From: Thinopyrum elongatum | Taxonomy: Eukaryota > Streptophyta > Magnoliopsida > Poales > Poaceae | Length of the DNA: 64,000 bases | Reading direction: 5' to 3' | NCBI GenBank assembly: GCA_011799875.1 | Contig: CM022298.1 | Coordinates: 726,236,181-726,300,180, forward strand | Part shown: piece by piece, positions 34,467-45,825 of the stretch | Layout: every line of letters starts with the position of its first letter | Numbering within the stretch: position 1 is the stretch's first letter | The notes under the pieces: generated by a model | Told to the model about the DNA's origin: nothing | The model's input: only the letters and a program-made list of their open reading frames with translations | The model's database searches: none | Program-made: the position numbers and the translations under genes

Positions 34467-37149
34467 CTACTTGACCAAATTAGGATGCATGGAAGGTCCC
34501 AAAGTCAAGGAAACCAAAAAGATGGGTCGACCCAAGAAATAATTTTTTGTTAAACCATACGGCCATTTCAAGCACATATGCGTCCGAGGATCATAGACAA
34601 TTTGAATGAACCATTGAGTCCTGGTTTGCAAGATGAAGTGAAGAAGTCGCCTTTTGCCAGCGCGTTGAGAATAAAAGTCAAAGAAGAAATCATGCAAGAG
34701 AATTTCGGTAGTTATTTAGTTCATAGAGTGAACACAGAAACAGGAGAGCTGGAGTTAGGGGAAAATAGAAAAGTAAAGATTAAGCTGGCAAATGTGGCAA
34801 AAATGGCGACAGGCTTGAAGAATGAAGGATAAGAAGTACCAATTGACATTGGCAAACTTTTGAGTGGCACAAATACTACCAAACCCTTCCATCAGAAAAC
34901 CCATATCTCCAATCATACTGTTGATGGAAAAACTAGGGGTCCACATGCCAAAATCTTCCAAAATCGTCTCAAAAAAGGCAGAAAAGGAACTCACCTGCTC
35001 AACTTACGTGTCCATTGTGTTGTGTTGTATCTTACGCTGCAACATTTCATAGAATGTGGATGCAAGATTGACGAAATATGTCTCTAGTTTTGATGAGATG
35101 AACAAGTACAATTTGTGTGACTTTGTACTCAGGTATTTGATTCACGCCATGAAGAATATTAATGAAGGCATACAACATTCTTTTTATGGAAATATGCTTA
35201 TGCTAGTGGTAAGTAAAGAGGACCAGTACATGCTCATATTTCTTGAAGAATATTTTGAAACATATTTTTATATTTCTAAAACATCTTTCCATAAATGTCA
35301 TATTTCTTGACATGACGGTGGGCCGGGACATGCCCAGAGGATTTCAACGGACCTCGGTTATAGTAGACGCAAATATAAAGTGGCTGAGGGAACACCACGG
35401 AACATGAGACAAATTGAAGGTGACTAAATAAAAATTTAACACTATAGGAAAACGAATAAAAGTTCTAACTCTAGGCAAGTCCTTGCTTTTGCAGCTGAGA
35501 AAGTTTCTGAGAGTATTTACGGTGATAAATATGTCAAAAATAAAGAAGGTGAAACATCTCGGTTTAAATAAGATGGAGATGTGTCACGAATGGATGTAAG
35601 TCAATATACATAAGATGATGCCATAGTGCTAATTTTTCGGTATAATATCCAATATTTTAATAATTTCTAGTTTTCATGGTGAAATGGGTCATGTCGATCA
35701 ATTATCTAGAATCGTTATGTTCTTGGAAGAGGGGAGAGACATTAGTGCCCAGGAAAAATCTTAACATTGTCAGCCGTGAACTTAAACTTCATCAGAACCA
35801 AACCCTTGTCCAGGAAAGGGGCGAGCACGAACGCCATCCATGAGTAACAGTAAGCTAATCTAGTAAAAAAAATCTAGCAATTTTTATTGGTTCATTCCTC
35901 CAGAAGTTTAATCTATTGTTTGGTAGATGGTATTGAAGGAGAAAACCAACCTATGCGAAAATCCTCAAACTTGTATGTAGGGACCTTCTAGGCCTTGAAC
36001 GTGAAGCTTGGTTCACCTCTACTTTAATTGAGCTATACTCTCACTTAGTATTGCTCTTTTGGAATTTATTGCTTCTAGAATTTACTTGTATTCCCTTTCT
36101 CATAACAGCTATAACTTTAACTTTATTTAATGTAATCATTTGAATAGGATACTACTATTGAAGGCTATTGAAAATGGTCTCATAAAAGAATTGTATTATG
36201 TTATTAATCCATATCTATACACAAAAATTGAGTCATACATAGACAAAAGAAATATGGTTGAGCTGGAACGAATGGTAACATTCTTACTTTGTTTTGACTT
36301 CCCAGTGGCTATTTTCTCCCTCATATATCTTGTAATTTCTTACTCTGCATGGAGAATGGTTCTGGGAATACATCACAGGCGAGATATACACTTTTTATCC
36401 ATGTCCATACAAAGTGTGAAATCTTATTATTTTGTTAAGAAATATTAAATTTAGATAATATTTACTATCTTGTACTATGGTGATACGACTCAGCATTAGC
36501 AATATGATATACTTCTTTGTGTTGCAGTACAAATTATTTTTGCTTGGCTGCAATATAAATGCCTCACAAGGATTTTAAAGTTGTCACTGAACTGCATCTG
36601 AACTCAATCAATTATAGTAGGAGTAAAGTTGTTCCCCAGAATATTAAGTATTAAGTCAAAAACATTTAGCAGTTGTACTATTTGTTGTAGGGTACAAAAA
36701 AAGCGGTTGCAGTATATTTTGAAACCTTGTATATTATGGACAAATTCTCAAGAGTAGCACTGAAAGTAGATGTCATCAACAGCTCGACGCCCAAGGTAGT
36801 TGTGTCGTAAATATTTTCAAAAATTTCTCCTTAATAGAACAAGCAGTGCTCCTGTCGTGCATTTGAAAACGGATGATTTTTTGTTCATCACTTTGATTTT
36901 GTTATAAGTGTTACAATCTTATCTTTTTTCTGAAAGGTGCCTCAACAGCAGAATGACTATGACGATGGTGTCGATACTTTATATAACATCACGAGAATGA
37001 TCACTATGAGTGCCCCTGATGACTTGAATGATCTAAAGAATAAAGTTAAGGACTTACTGGATTACATAAAGTACTTATTGAGTTACAATAAGGAATTTTA
37101 TTTTTTGGTTTGTCCTAAATAAGGTTAAGGTCTTGACTACTTGATCGCT
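34467..37149 (+). repeat. Right arm of the giant inverted repeat
   Basis: Mirror of 31716-34398. It starts CTACTTGACCAAATTAGGAT and ends around CTTGACTACTTGATCGCT. Equal arm length implies few indels since duplication. Confidence 0.93.
34578..37122 (+). pseudogene. Transposon-type gene copy in the right arm
   Basis: Same gene as in the left arm, transcribed outward on the plus strand. 34578-34832 reads 'IIDNLNEPLSPGLQDEVKK', 'FGSYLVHRVNTETGELELGE' and 'MATGLKNEG' then a TAA. 34860-35052 reads 'VDGKTRGPHAKIFQNRLKK'. 35056-35310 reads 'MNKYNLCDFVLRYLIHAM' and 'YGNMLMLVVSKEDQYMLIFL'. The last exon-like block, 36937-37122, reads 'DDVDTLYN'-type sequence ('YDDGVDTLYNITRMI') and 'FYFLVCPK' with a stop. 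Stops and frame changes differ from the left copy in part, so each arm decayed after duplication. Confidence 0.5.
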
Positions 37150-37528
37150 CCTCGAGGAGCCGAAGATGCCATACATTCATGAAAGGCACTGATGGTTCCG
37201 TAGAACTTGGAACAGCTGGTGCTTAAAATTGAGACACTTATTTTGGGATGGAGGGAGTGGAAAGAAAGACCAACTTAAATAAATGAAAGGAAGTAATACT
37301 TACCCGAAGGATGGGCGGTACGGTTCTCCCCTGATCTTGTTGCGCATTGGAGGGCCCCTCGGGAGTCACGACTGATCCAGGTGAGCTTTGCTTTCTTTCG
37401 TTTACCGAATTCATTCATCTACATGTTGATTGATTTCTTTTGATAATTTGATGGCAACTAGTTCTTGTTTCTCCCATCCCTTCCATCTTAATTTCCACAG
37501 CAGATCGATACTCCACATAGTATTAGGA
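37150..37528. other. Spacer between inverted repeat and CACTA-1, with half a Stowaway MITE
   Basis: 37230-37256 ends 'ATTTTGGGATGGAGGGAGT', the right half of a Stowaway MITE; its left half is missing. 37370-37500 ('ATCCAGGTGAGCTTTGCTTTC' in part) weakly resembles 51285-51330, which lies upstream of the NLR fragment. No gene. Confidence 0.5.
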
Positions 37529-37549
37529 CACTACCGGACTCGCCCTCTA

Positions 37550-37935
37550 AGCCGACGGCCCCAGGCCGTCGGCATAGGCCACTTGCCGTCGGCTTAGGTC
37601 TATGCCGACGGCAGCCGTAGGCATATCCCCGTCGGCATAGATTACGTCAGCGTAGATGTGTCAGACCGTCGGCATAGAAAAGCCGTCGGCATAGGCACAT
37701 ATGCTGACGGCTTCCGTACGGCCATCGCCATATCATCGCCGTCGGCAATGATTTTCACCTGACGGCAACGGACGGCGCCGTCAAACGCGCTGACAAACCA
37801 CGGGCGGCCACGTGGCAGAGATATGCCGACAGCCAAGCCGTCGACGGCTTGGCCGTCGGCATACCCCTGCCACATGGCAGCCACTGGGCAGTCCTGGGCA
37901 TATCTATGCCGACGGCAAGCCATCGGCATAGATCT
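37550..37935. repeat. Left subterminal repeat array of CACTA-1
   Basis: At least ten copies of 'GCCGTCGGCAT' or its complement 'ATGCCGACGGC' in both orientations. In En/Spm-type elements such arrays bind the TNP1/TnpA-like protein and mark the ends for excision. Confidence 0.88.
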
Positions 37936-38199
37936 GTGCTGTTTTTTTTATTTTCCCTGTTTTCTCTGTTTCAATTCATTTTGACAGCATTTCAAACCAG
38001 AAAATATGGAATTATGCAGAAATATGACAGTTCATCATCTAAACATACTCAAGATCATCGTCATCATTTAAACATACTCAAGTTCATCATCGGCGAAACT
38101 TCGTGAACATAAGTAGTGCAAGACATGGAACATCATCATCGTCATCTAAAGAAACCAACAAGTAGGAACATGAAAGGTATGGCACGACAGCCACATGCA

Positions 38200-40566
38200 C
38201 GGGTATCATCATCGACATCAAGCAAGACCACCGCCGCCAAAACCACCACCGCCAAAACCACCACCGCCAAGACCACCTCCGCCAAAACAGCCACCGCCAA
38301 AACCACCACCGCCAAGACCACCTCAGCCAAAACCGCCACCGCCAAGACCAGCGCCACTCTGCCAGATCGAAGTGACTGGTGGGGTCGACGAAGTAGGAGT
38401 CGAGCCACCGGTCCCCTACATGTTTGAGAGAAGATTCTAATGGTAAATATGATATGATAGTGTTGAATGAACGAGAACTAGTTTGTCAGTAGTTAGGCAA
38501 ATGTACTAACCGGACTATCACTGCCTAGTGCCACCCATTCATCGAACGGTTACTCCAAGATGCCAACATAGCCTGGATGTTAGTTAAACAAGCAAACTAG
38601 AAGGTCAGAAGGAATGAAAGTGCAAAAATTTAGCTTGAGTTTAAGAGGGCAAAACTAACCGTCATCATCTGACGGTTGTAATCATCGTTTGCCTTCACTC
38701 GTTGCAAGTACTCCCGCACCTCGAGATTCCTATGCTCGACAAAGGCCTTATATGCCTACAAAATTTAGGTTGTTTCTAAGTGAGCAATGCTGAAAATAAA
38801 CTGAGAAAGTTAGAGAGAAAGAAGATAAAGGGGAAGTACTTACAGCATGCTGGCGGGCTAAGGGAGGCTGCGAACGTCCCGTACTCTCTAACTGGCTTGG
38901 GTTGGTAGCCCGAAGCCGTGTGTACGAGACCAAAGGAGTGATCAAGCCATCGAAACACGGATACCGGCCATGGGACTTCCCCTGGATGGCCACCACCGCC
39001 GTGTCGTCGATCTGAGACTGGGCGATGTCAGGAACATCCGGATGCAACCTCTGAAACTGCTGAGTGTAAGACTCCAGGTGCTCCTCAGTCTTGCCGTAGT
39101 ACTGGCTCTCGCCGTCCTTGCGATCACTCCGCTCGCGGGCCAGCTTCCACGACTCAATGTCTGAGAGTGGCCTCTTCAACTTGTCCTCCTGCAATGTCAA
39201 ACAGAACTTAGCCATACATAAGAACATGACGGTAAAGAAGAACAAAAATGCATCATGCATATAGATATACCTTGGCAGCAAACTCTGCATCGTCACCGAG
39301 CCACCTATCCACCAAACTCACCAATCCGTCATCCTTTCCATAGCACCAACGAGGAATAACCTATGCAAATTTTGGAAGCATGACACGTGAGCACGAAACA
39401 TATAATTGACTGCTTGAAACAATGAAAAGTCAGTAATAGTTACCTTCATGAACTGCTCCCTGTTCAAGGTAAGTCGTTGCCTCTGCGCTTGAGTTTTGGT
39501 CATCTTTTGATGAAGGTAGGTTTGGTAGTACTGCGAGATGGCAACCCAGCGCACCTCGTACTGGAACTGACGAGCTTTCTTCTTCGCAGCCGCCAGCAAG
39601 ACCACGTCGGCTCAGGCCTTGTGCTCGTCAAGAACTCTATAGAGTTGCTGCAATCATGCATAAAACCAGAAGCAAACAAGGCATGAGTTGAGTGATTCAA
39701 TGATAAACTATGAACGAAACTGAAGACAAGTGATTCAGAAGAGAACTTACCCAAAATTTGGTGATCACGGCCTTAGCGTTCGTCCCGTACTCCGCGTGGC
39801 TGTAAGCCTCGTAGTGGGCCCAGCTCGTGGCCAAAACCCGCAGCTTCGGGTCCCTGTCTGGCCGCGAGCAGAATAGGCCCGGCCAAAACTCCTTTAACAG
39901 GACAGTGATAAGGCCGTTCGGTTTACGGCCCTTTCCGTGAAGGATCCAGTTCCTGCAAAAGAATCAAAGGATTGCCATGTGTACAATAAGAAAATGTTGT
40001 CATGTGTTGAAAATATGATTGAGAGGCACTTACTCTGTCCCTGCAGGTTCAATGAGCCACTTGTGCGCCTCGATAGAAGGTGGTGCAGGTACTCCGGCAG
40101 TACCACGCAGCCACCCCTCCGGAGCACCCGGCGGCAAGTCACCCCACAACTCGGGGTCAACCTCCCCTCCACCACCCTCCTCACCCTCCTCGGCCTCCTC
40201 CTCCTCGCCCTCCTCCTCCTCACCCTCCTCGGCCTCCTCCTCCTCGCCCTCCTCCTCCTCACCATCAGGAACATACTCCTCCTCCTCAGACTCAGAAGGT
40301 GCCTCAGTATAGGAGGGCATCGAAGAAGACCCTCCTATTTCGGACACGGCCCGGAGTTTTTTGGCCCGGGTGCCTCTCCCCCCACCTCGTCCTCCTCTAG
40401 GGGCTCTCCCCCCACCCCCTCCTCCTCTAGGGTCTCCTCCCCCGATCCCTCGACCTCCCTGTGAGGTGTCATCATCGCGTAGTCGGGGGGGAACCTTGTG
40501 GGCTCGTCCACTCCGAGTAAGTGATTTGAATTTGTTGAGGAAACCGGCGTCGCTAGACTTGCCCAT
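38200..40566 (-). pseudogene. CACTA-1 TNP1-like protein gene (Transposase_24 type)
   Basis: Good splice sites give exons 40566-~40039, 39952-39751, 39647-39444, 39360-39271, 39188-38844 and 38755-38660, then a Gly-rich end (38352-38200). The protein starts 'MGKSSDAGFLNKFKSLTRSG', has a Gly/Arg stretch and a Glu-rich tract (two 'GEEEEGEEEEAEE' units), then 'ELWGDLPPGAPEGWL', 'ENWILHGKGRKPNGLITVLL', 'EFWPGLFCSRPD', 'QFQYEVRWVAISQYY', 'DGLVSLVDRWLGDD' and 'SWKLARERSDRKDG', as in plant Ptta/En/Spm (PF03004) proteins. Such proteins bind subterminal repeats. An in-frame TGA follows 'LDEHKA' (~39616), and the last exons are uncertain, so the copy is probably dead. Confidence 0.75.
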
Positions 40567-40727
40567 GATTAGCAAACCTGCATTAACAAGATAATAAAAA
40601 ATTAGTAAGGATATCAAATAAACAAGCATACAGAAAATAACATTAATAACAGAAGAACACATTAAGCATACAGAAAAGAACATTAATAACAGAAGAGCAC
40701 ATTAAGCACATTAAGAACTTACATTTT

Positions 40728-41458
40728 CTAGAACCCATATGAATCATCACTATTGTAATCTATTTGTCGACCGGTCTCATCATCACTATCACGCATATAT
40801 TCTTCGTTGTCTGAAGGAGGTGGAGGCTCTACCTCATGATTTTCTTCGTAGCGTACATGGTTTTCGGCAGTTCATGGCCCTCAGGGAGGCTGTTAGCCCA
40901 TACTCCCAGAAATGCTTCGAAGCTACCTCGGCTACAGCCGTACTCGGCCTTGACTGCCATCAGTTGCGAGATGGCATCCAGCACAGAGAGCTTGGCACCC
41001 TCATAAAGAGGTTTCTTTGACGAGGCCAAGATATCCAGGAAGGCCTTTGCGGTTTCCTTCGGCTCCTCCGGTTCATTCGCTGAATGTGACGGAGGTTTCG
41101 GCTATGCAGCAAAGACATCATCTAGCATGTCTCTAACCCCATCGTCCTCATAACCAGCGACGCGTTGTCGTATCACCTCCTCTCTACCACAGTCCCGCTG
41201 GGCAAAGTTTATCGGCATATTAAAGTTTTGCATAAATCCATGCGTGCGAAGGTGCTTAGTCATCTCACTCTTATCTCTGCGCATACGTCTCTTACATTTG
41301 GCACAGGGGCATTCTGGCACAATCCTCATTGGACTACGGAATATCTCTTTCAAAAACACATCAGTTTTCTCGACCCACTCTGTTGTTACTTGATTCCGAC
41401 GAAAAAACCCACTATACATCCACTGATTATCTGCCATCTCTGCTTTATTGGAAGCCAC
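40728..41458 (-). pseudogene. CACTA-1 TNP2-type transposase with the catalytic core deleted
   Basis: The N-terminus is a Transpos_assoc (PF13963-type) domain: 'NQWMYSGFFR', 'CPCAKCKRRMRRDKSEMTKH' and 'HGFMQNFNMP'. A TAG at 41104-41102 interrupts the frame, which resumes with 'SSKKPLYEGAKLSVLDAISQ' and 'GCSRGSFEAFLGVWANSLPE', the start of the Transposase_21 region, up to 'MYATKKIM' (~40835). There the sequence changes frame and reads 'VEPPPPSDNEEYMRDSDDET' and 'DYNSDDSYGF' to a TAG at 40730-40728, which I recognise as the C-terminal tail of these transposases. The catalytic middle is therefore missing. The element could move only with help from an intact relative. Confidence 0.75.
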
Positions 41459-41588
41459 ACAAAAAAATTAAGGATTCATTTAAATTACTCACATCAATAT
41501 TTTATTTTTTACAGGGTTGACGAGAAACGACATTTAATCTACCTACATCTCTAATAGGTAAAGATGGGTCCTAATCCCACCCGAGAAT

Positions 41589-41780
41589 GTGTAGATTGAG
41601 TACGTTGTCCATGCTCTACCCCATTCCGAGACAAAATTTCGGCAGCACCTCCCCGCTGTTCTCCAAATACACGTCTCGGAAAAATGCCAACAGAATGTGC
41701 ATCCGGAGAACAACGGGGAGGCGCCGCCGAAATCCTGTCTTGGAACGGGGTAGAGCATGAACAACGTACCCAATCTACAC
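41589..41780. repeat. 76-bp inverted repeat (hairpin) inside CACTA-1
   Basis: Arms 41589-41664 and 41705-41780 with a 40-bp spacer. They pair with about eight mismatches: 'GTGTAGATTGAGTACGTTGT' against 'ACAACGTACCCAATCTACAC', and 'CTCCCCGCTGTTCTCC' against 'GGAGAACAACGGGGAG'. It lies just upstream of the transposase start, in the 5' leader or first intron. Confidence 0.92.
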
Positions 41781-42479
41781 ATCCTCGAGCTGGACAATCC
41801 AAAAGAGCTGCGGTGATAAATATGCAATTGAATGCATATTTATCGATGCAACCCTTTCGGATGAGAGACGCCTAGGTTACGCGACTTGATGTGAAAATGA
41901 AATCTAGTGACATGGAAAAAAAGCGGACGAGGTCATGGAATTGTTGCTCACCCTCCGATGTAGAGGATGTAGTCGATCAAAGGAGGGACGATCGTGGACC
42001 AACACCTCCAACGTCGACGATCACTCCACAAAGATGGAACACCACAAATCCTGTTAATTCCACCGAGTAAAAAAAATTAGGTCATCGTCATGAATCAACA
42101 TGAAACAACATGTCAAATTGCAAAAAAAAAGCTTCATTATCTATTTTAGAAACTATGTGTGTCGAATTGCTTCTTATGAATGAACATGACCTAACACTAA
42201 CTTGACCAATATCCATCCATCTATCACAAACTTAACCAACATCTATTCATCTATATTTAACAAACTAAGTCTAAAACATTTGTTAACTTGACTAACATCC
42301 ATTCACAAACTTAATAAAAACTATCTACTATGTATCTAAAAACGTAATAAAACTACACAAAACAAAAAAAATTACATTTTATTCATATATCTAGCATATG
42401 CATCTAATATCCATTCATCCATGCATCTAATATCCATTCATGCATCTAACAGTGGCATTCATCTAACAAATGAAATAAA

Positions 42480-43130
42480 TTGAAAAAAAAGAGAAGGCTC
42501 ACCTCGCCGGAGCAGCAGCAAGTAGGGAGTCGGAGGCCGGGGCAGGGCGTTGGCAGAGGGGGTCTCCGAGCCCGGGGCAGCACGGCGAAGGCGGGGTCGG
42601 GGCGGCGTCGACGACGTGGACGGGGTCGAGGCGGCTGCAGGGCAGACGGGGGTGACGGGGGGGTGGTGGTGGGTTGGGGTGGCGGCGGTGCGCGCGGGTT
42701 GGGGGCCTGGGGCAGCGGCGCGCGGGGGGGGTCGATGGGCGGCGGCGGCAAGGGGGTAGGGTGGAGTGGGGCGGCAGGGGGCTGGAGCGAGTGCGGCGGC
42801 TGCAAGTGGCAATGGCGGTGAGTCTGTTGTTTGGGTGGTGGTGGTGTGTTTTTCTTCTTCGTCGTCCTTTTACTTCTTCTTCTTTTTTGCTTTTCTTCTT
42901 CTCTCTTTTTTGTTTTCTCTTTTTTTTTCCTTTTCTTCTGCGAGGTGGGTGGGGTCGAGTGGGGCGGCGGCGGCGAGGGGGCAGGGTGGAGTGGGCGGCG
43001 GCAGGGGACGGGGGCGAGTGCGGCGGCGGCGGCAAGGGGCGGGGAGTCGGCGGCGGTGGCGAGCAGTTGGGGTCGTCGGGGCCGGGCGCTAGGGGAGAAT
43101 GAGTGGACATGGGCAGCCGCGAGGGGATAA
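42480..43130 (-). promoter_or_regulatory. GC-rich leader/promoter region of CACTA-1
   Basis: A G-rich (plus strand) block with a T-rich island at 42840-42945 lies between the right subterminal repeats and the transposase start. Overlapping ORFs in all frames are Pro/Gly/Arg-rich and compositional. A promoter role is inferred from position. Confidence 0.4.
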
Positions 43131-43203
43131 GGTGATCTATGCCGACAGCTGCCGTCGGCATAGACGCCACGTCATCGATCCGCGCCACACCGTCCCTATG
43201 GCA

Positions 43204-43552
43204 TAGTTATATATTTATTTTTTTCATATAGAATTTTTTATTTTTTTTATGTATTATTATTTGATTAACTTACATGTAGCATGTGTAAATATAAGCATAC
43301 GGCGTCTCCGGAGTGTGGAAACGCCCGGCAGGCGTCTCCGACCCCGTCCACAGTCATAGACACGCAAAGAGCAATCCGCGTAGAGGGAAGTGTTCAGATA
43401 CTTCTCCATCACCAAAAATTATGAAAAATTACCATCAGTCCTATAGCACATGTGCCCACGTCGTGTAAAAACCTCATGAATTTATCGCCCTCCGAGTATT
43501 TAATAATATTCACGCCGCACCATTACTTCAGAACGTCTACTACTGTGTCATC
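43204..43552. other. Unassigned spacer between CACTA-1 and copia-1
   Basis: AT-rich start, then GC-richer sequence with a repeated 'GGCGTCTCCG' word (43300-43345). No gene or terminal motif was recognised. It may hold the missing end of CACTA-1 or the 5' part of copia-1 in decayed form. Confidence 0.4.
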
Positions 43553-43950
43553 GCCGTCCGTTAGGGGGGCCACATCCCGGAGACGCGTGCCGCCTCTTTA
43601 GACATGCCACCACAACGTACGGCATGTATGAGGGCCCGGTGCGATGCTCCGGTGGCATTGCTACCCCCCCAGGGCCCCCGTCCCGCCAAACCCTGGAGCG
43701 GTTGACCACGAGATCTAGCCCTTTGACTTCCCATGGACGGGCTTTGACCAGTGGACCTCTCCACCCGGTTGTGTTAGGTCAGCCCAGAGGGACACCTGGG
43801 AGCAACATCCGGGCCAAACCCATAGCTACATCCCCTCCTTGTAGACCCAACGCGTCCGTTTCCCCCCTCCAGGTGCCGGCGGCGGAGCCGTCCGTGAGGG
43901 GGGCCACACCCCGGAGACGCGTGCCGCCTCTTCAGACATGCCACAACAAT
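43553..43950. repeat. Direct repeat of ~58 bp, copies 335 bp apart
   Basis: 'CCGGAGACGCGTGCCGCCTC' with flanking 'CCGTCCGT.AGGGGGGCCACA' occurs at 43553-43611 and 43888-43946, with about four differences. The second copy is inside the gag-like frame just before the protease. Confidence 0.88.
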
Positions 43951-44067
43951 ACCCCTGAGAAACCATCTTCCGGCATTGAGAAACCATCTTCTACTCATTC
44001 AGGTACATCCCCATGGATTCTTGATACTGGACCGTCTTTTCATATGACTTATGATTCTTTCACTTGA
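43624..44067 (+). pseudogene. Copia-1 gag end and protease start
   Basis: The frame ends in 'SPWILDTGPSFHMTYDS', the copia aspartic protease active-site block. The active-site triad reads DTG here, followed by the usual F/H-M-T. Upstream is Pro/Arg-rich gag linker without a visible CCHC knuckle. A stop follows at once and the downstream protease and pre-integrase ('LTMQFISGGQIVDSSCMIIL') are in other frames. Confidence 0.75.
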
Positions 44068-45825
44068 CCTCCGTTAGACCCTCCGAGTCTCATGTTCGTG
44101 TTCTTACGACTGATGGCACTCCCTTCCCCGTCGAGGAACTCTTTGTACTTCTTTATTTAATGTTCCTTCTGTCGCACATGTTCCTCGACTTACCATGCAG
44201 TTCATATCTGGTGGGCAGATTGTTGACTCTAGTTGTATGATCATTCTCGACTTTGGTCCGTGTTCAGTTCAGGATCGTCGCACGAGCGCTCTGCTTGGTG
44301 CTGGCCCTCGACGCTCTGATGGTCTATGGGAGCTTGACTGGCTTCGTCTTGCCTTCGCTGCCACCGCTGCTAGTCTCGCATCCCCTGTTGTTGTATATAC
44401 CAGCTCTTTTCAGTAGTGGCATCATCGTCTTAGGCATTTATGTGGTTCTCGTCTCTCCTCTTTGGTTCATCGAGGTGTTCTAGGGTCTGTCTCCAGTAAC
44501 ACTTCATTGGATTGTCTGGGTTGTAGGCTTGCACTAGTAGAAAACAGGGCTTTCGTCACAGCCGGATCGGAGTAGTCCCGGTTCGAGCGGCTAGGGCGCT
44601 GGGCAGGCATTAGTCCCGGTTCAAATGGGACCTTTAGTCCCGGTTTGAGCCATGAACCGGGACTAAAGGGCATCGCACCCTTTAGTCCCGGTTCGTGGCT
44701 CCAACCGGGACTAAAGGTTAGACCTTTAGTCCCGGTTGGAGCCACGAACGGGGACTAAGGGGTTTTGAAATTTGTTTTTTGTTTTTCCATTTGTTCTTTG
44801 TGTTTAGTTTCTGTTTAAATTGCTTATATCTTTTAGGATATTGATGTTTTTGAGTGATTCTTTTTGCATTAGATTCAAAATTTTGTCTAGTTTCTGTTTG
44901 TGCCATAGTTTTCAAATTTGAATGATTTAAATATGAATTTGTTCAAATTTGCTTCAAACCCTAGATTGTGAATAATTTGAGTTTAAAAATAGTTTAAATT
45001 TAATTTTTTGGCTCTAGTCACATGTTATAGATTGTTGTCACAGTAAGATTTATTTGGTTATTTTTAGAATAATTTATATTACGATTTAAATTAAAACAGT
45101 ACTATTTTGCTTACATAGTTGTTTTAGTCGTTTAATTGTTGTTTTCAATTATTTTTAGTTAGTTCTTTCTGTAGATTTTAACATGTTGTACTATGCTTCT
45201 GTTAGAAAACAGTAGCTAATTTTTTATAATTAATTAATATTAATTTTGGTAAAGTTTTGTATTAGTAGTTGTTTAGCCTTTAATAATAGTTGATAGAATT
45301 AGTTTTGCTATATTAAAAGTAATTTTGTTTGCCACTTTAATAGAATGTGACTCTGGCTTGGTTAACCTTAGTTGTGACTCTGGCTGGGACGGTGCTAGCA
45401 GATGTAGTCGACGGTAGGATTGGATGGACACCATCCCGGACTAAAGAGGTTCAAACTCTACCCCCCACACCCCCCCCACCCCCGTGTATCGCCATTTCAA
45501 TTTTGTAAAAAACAAAAGAAAATGATAAAAACTTCAAAAATTAAAATCCTTCGAGATGTAGTTATGTTACTACATCTACTAGTTAGAAAAATTAAAAAAC
45601 TTAAATTTGGACATGTTTTGCAAAAAAGTGTTATGAAAAAGTAAAACGGACATATCTTTTGCATACGATATAAAAAAAGCATAATATATCAAAAAAATCA
45701 GCACGAAAATCCGCATCCGATTTTGACGGCCGTAGGCCGTGTTGCAAATTTTAGAATCCTCAAATTCTTAAAGAAAAAAAAGTTATGCTCAAATTTCAGT
45801 TTTTCTGAATTTTCGTTAAATCTAG

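Larger units (their letters stand above)
37529..43203 (-). mobile_element. CACTA-1: defective CACTA (En/Spm-type) element
   Basis: Starts CACTACCGGACTCG at 37529. Its left subterminal ~400 bp is packed with inverted and direct 'GCCGTCGGCATA' repeats (37550-37930), a hallmark of grass CACTAs. The same repeats return at 43138-43170. A terminal ...TAGTG is not found at the right, so the right end is lost near 43203. Two genes lie on the minus strand: a TNP2-type transposase with its core deleted (41458-40728) and a TNP1-like gene (40566-~38200). GC-rich 42480-43130 is the probable promoter/leader. The flank before CACTA is GGA. Confidence 0.85.

Noticed and set aside
37550..37935. CRISPR-like regular repeat array
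   Set aside because: The repeats occur in both orientations with irregular spacing and are CACTA subterminal motifs; the genome is a plant's.
38195..38440. Lys/Thr/Ala and Pro-rich repeat proteins on the plus strand
   Set aside because: Shadow of the Gly-rich C-terminus coded on the minus strand by the CACTA gene.
40019..40464. Plus-strand Pro/His-rich and Leu-rich ORFs
   Set aside because: They are antisense shadows of the Glu-rich tract of the CACTA TNP1-like gene on the minus strand.
42060..42470. Possible tandem array of 'ACATCCATTCA' words
   Set aside because: The words recur irregularly in low-complexity AT-rich sequence with no fixed unit.
42446..43188. Pro/Arg-rich and Gly-rich ORFs up to 229 codons
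   Set aside because: Compositional ORFs in the GC-rich leader of CACTA-1, open in all frames, with no domain.
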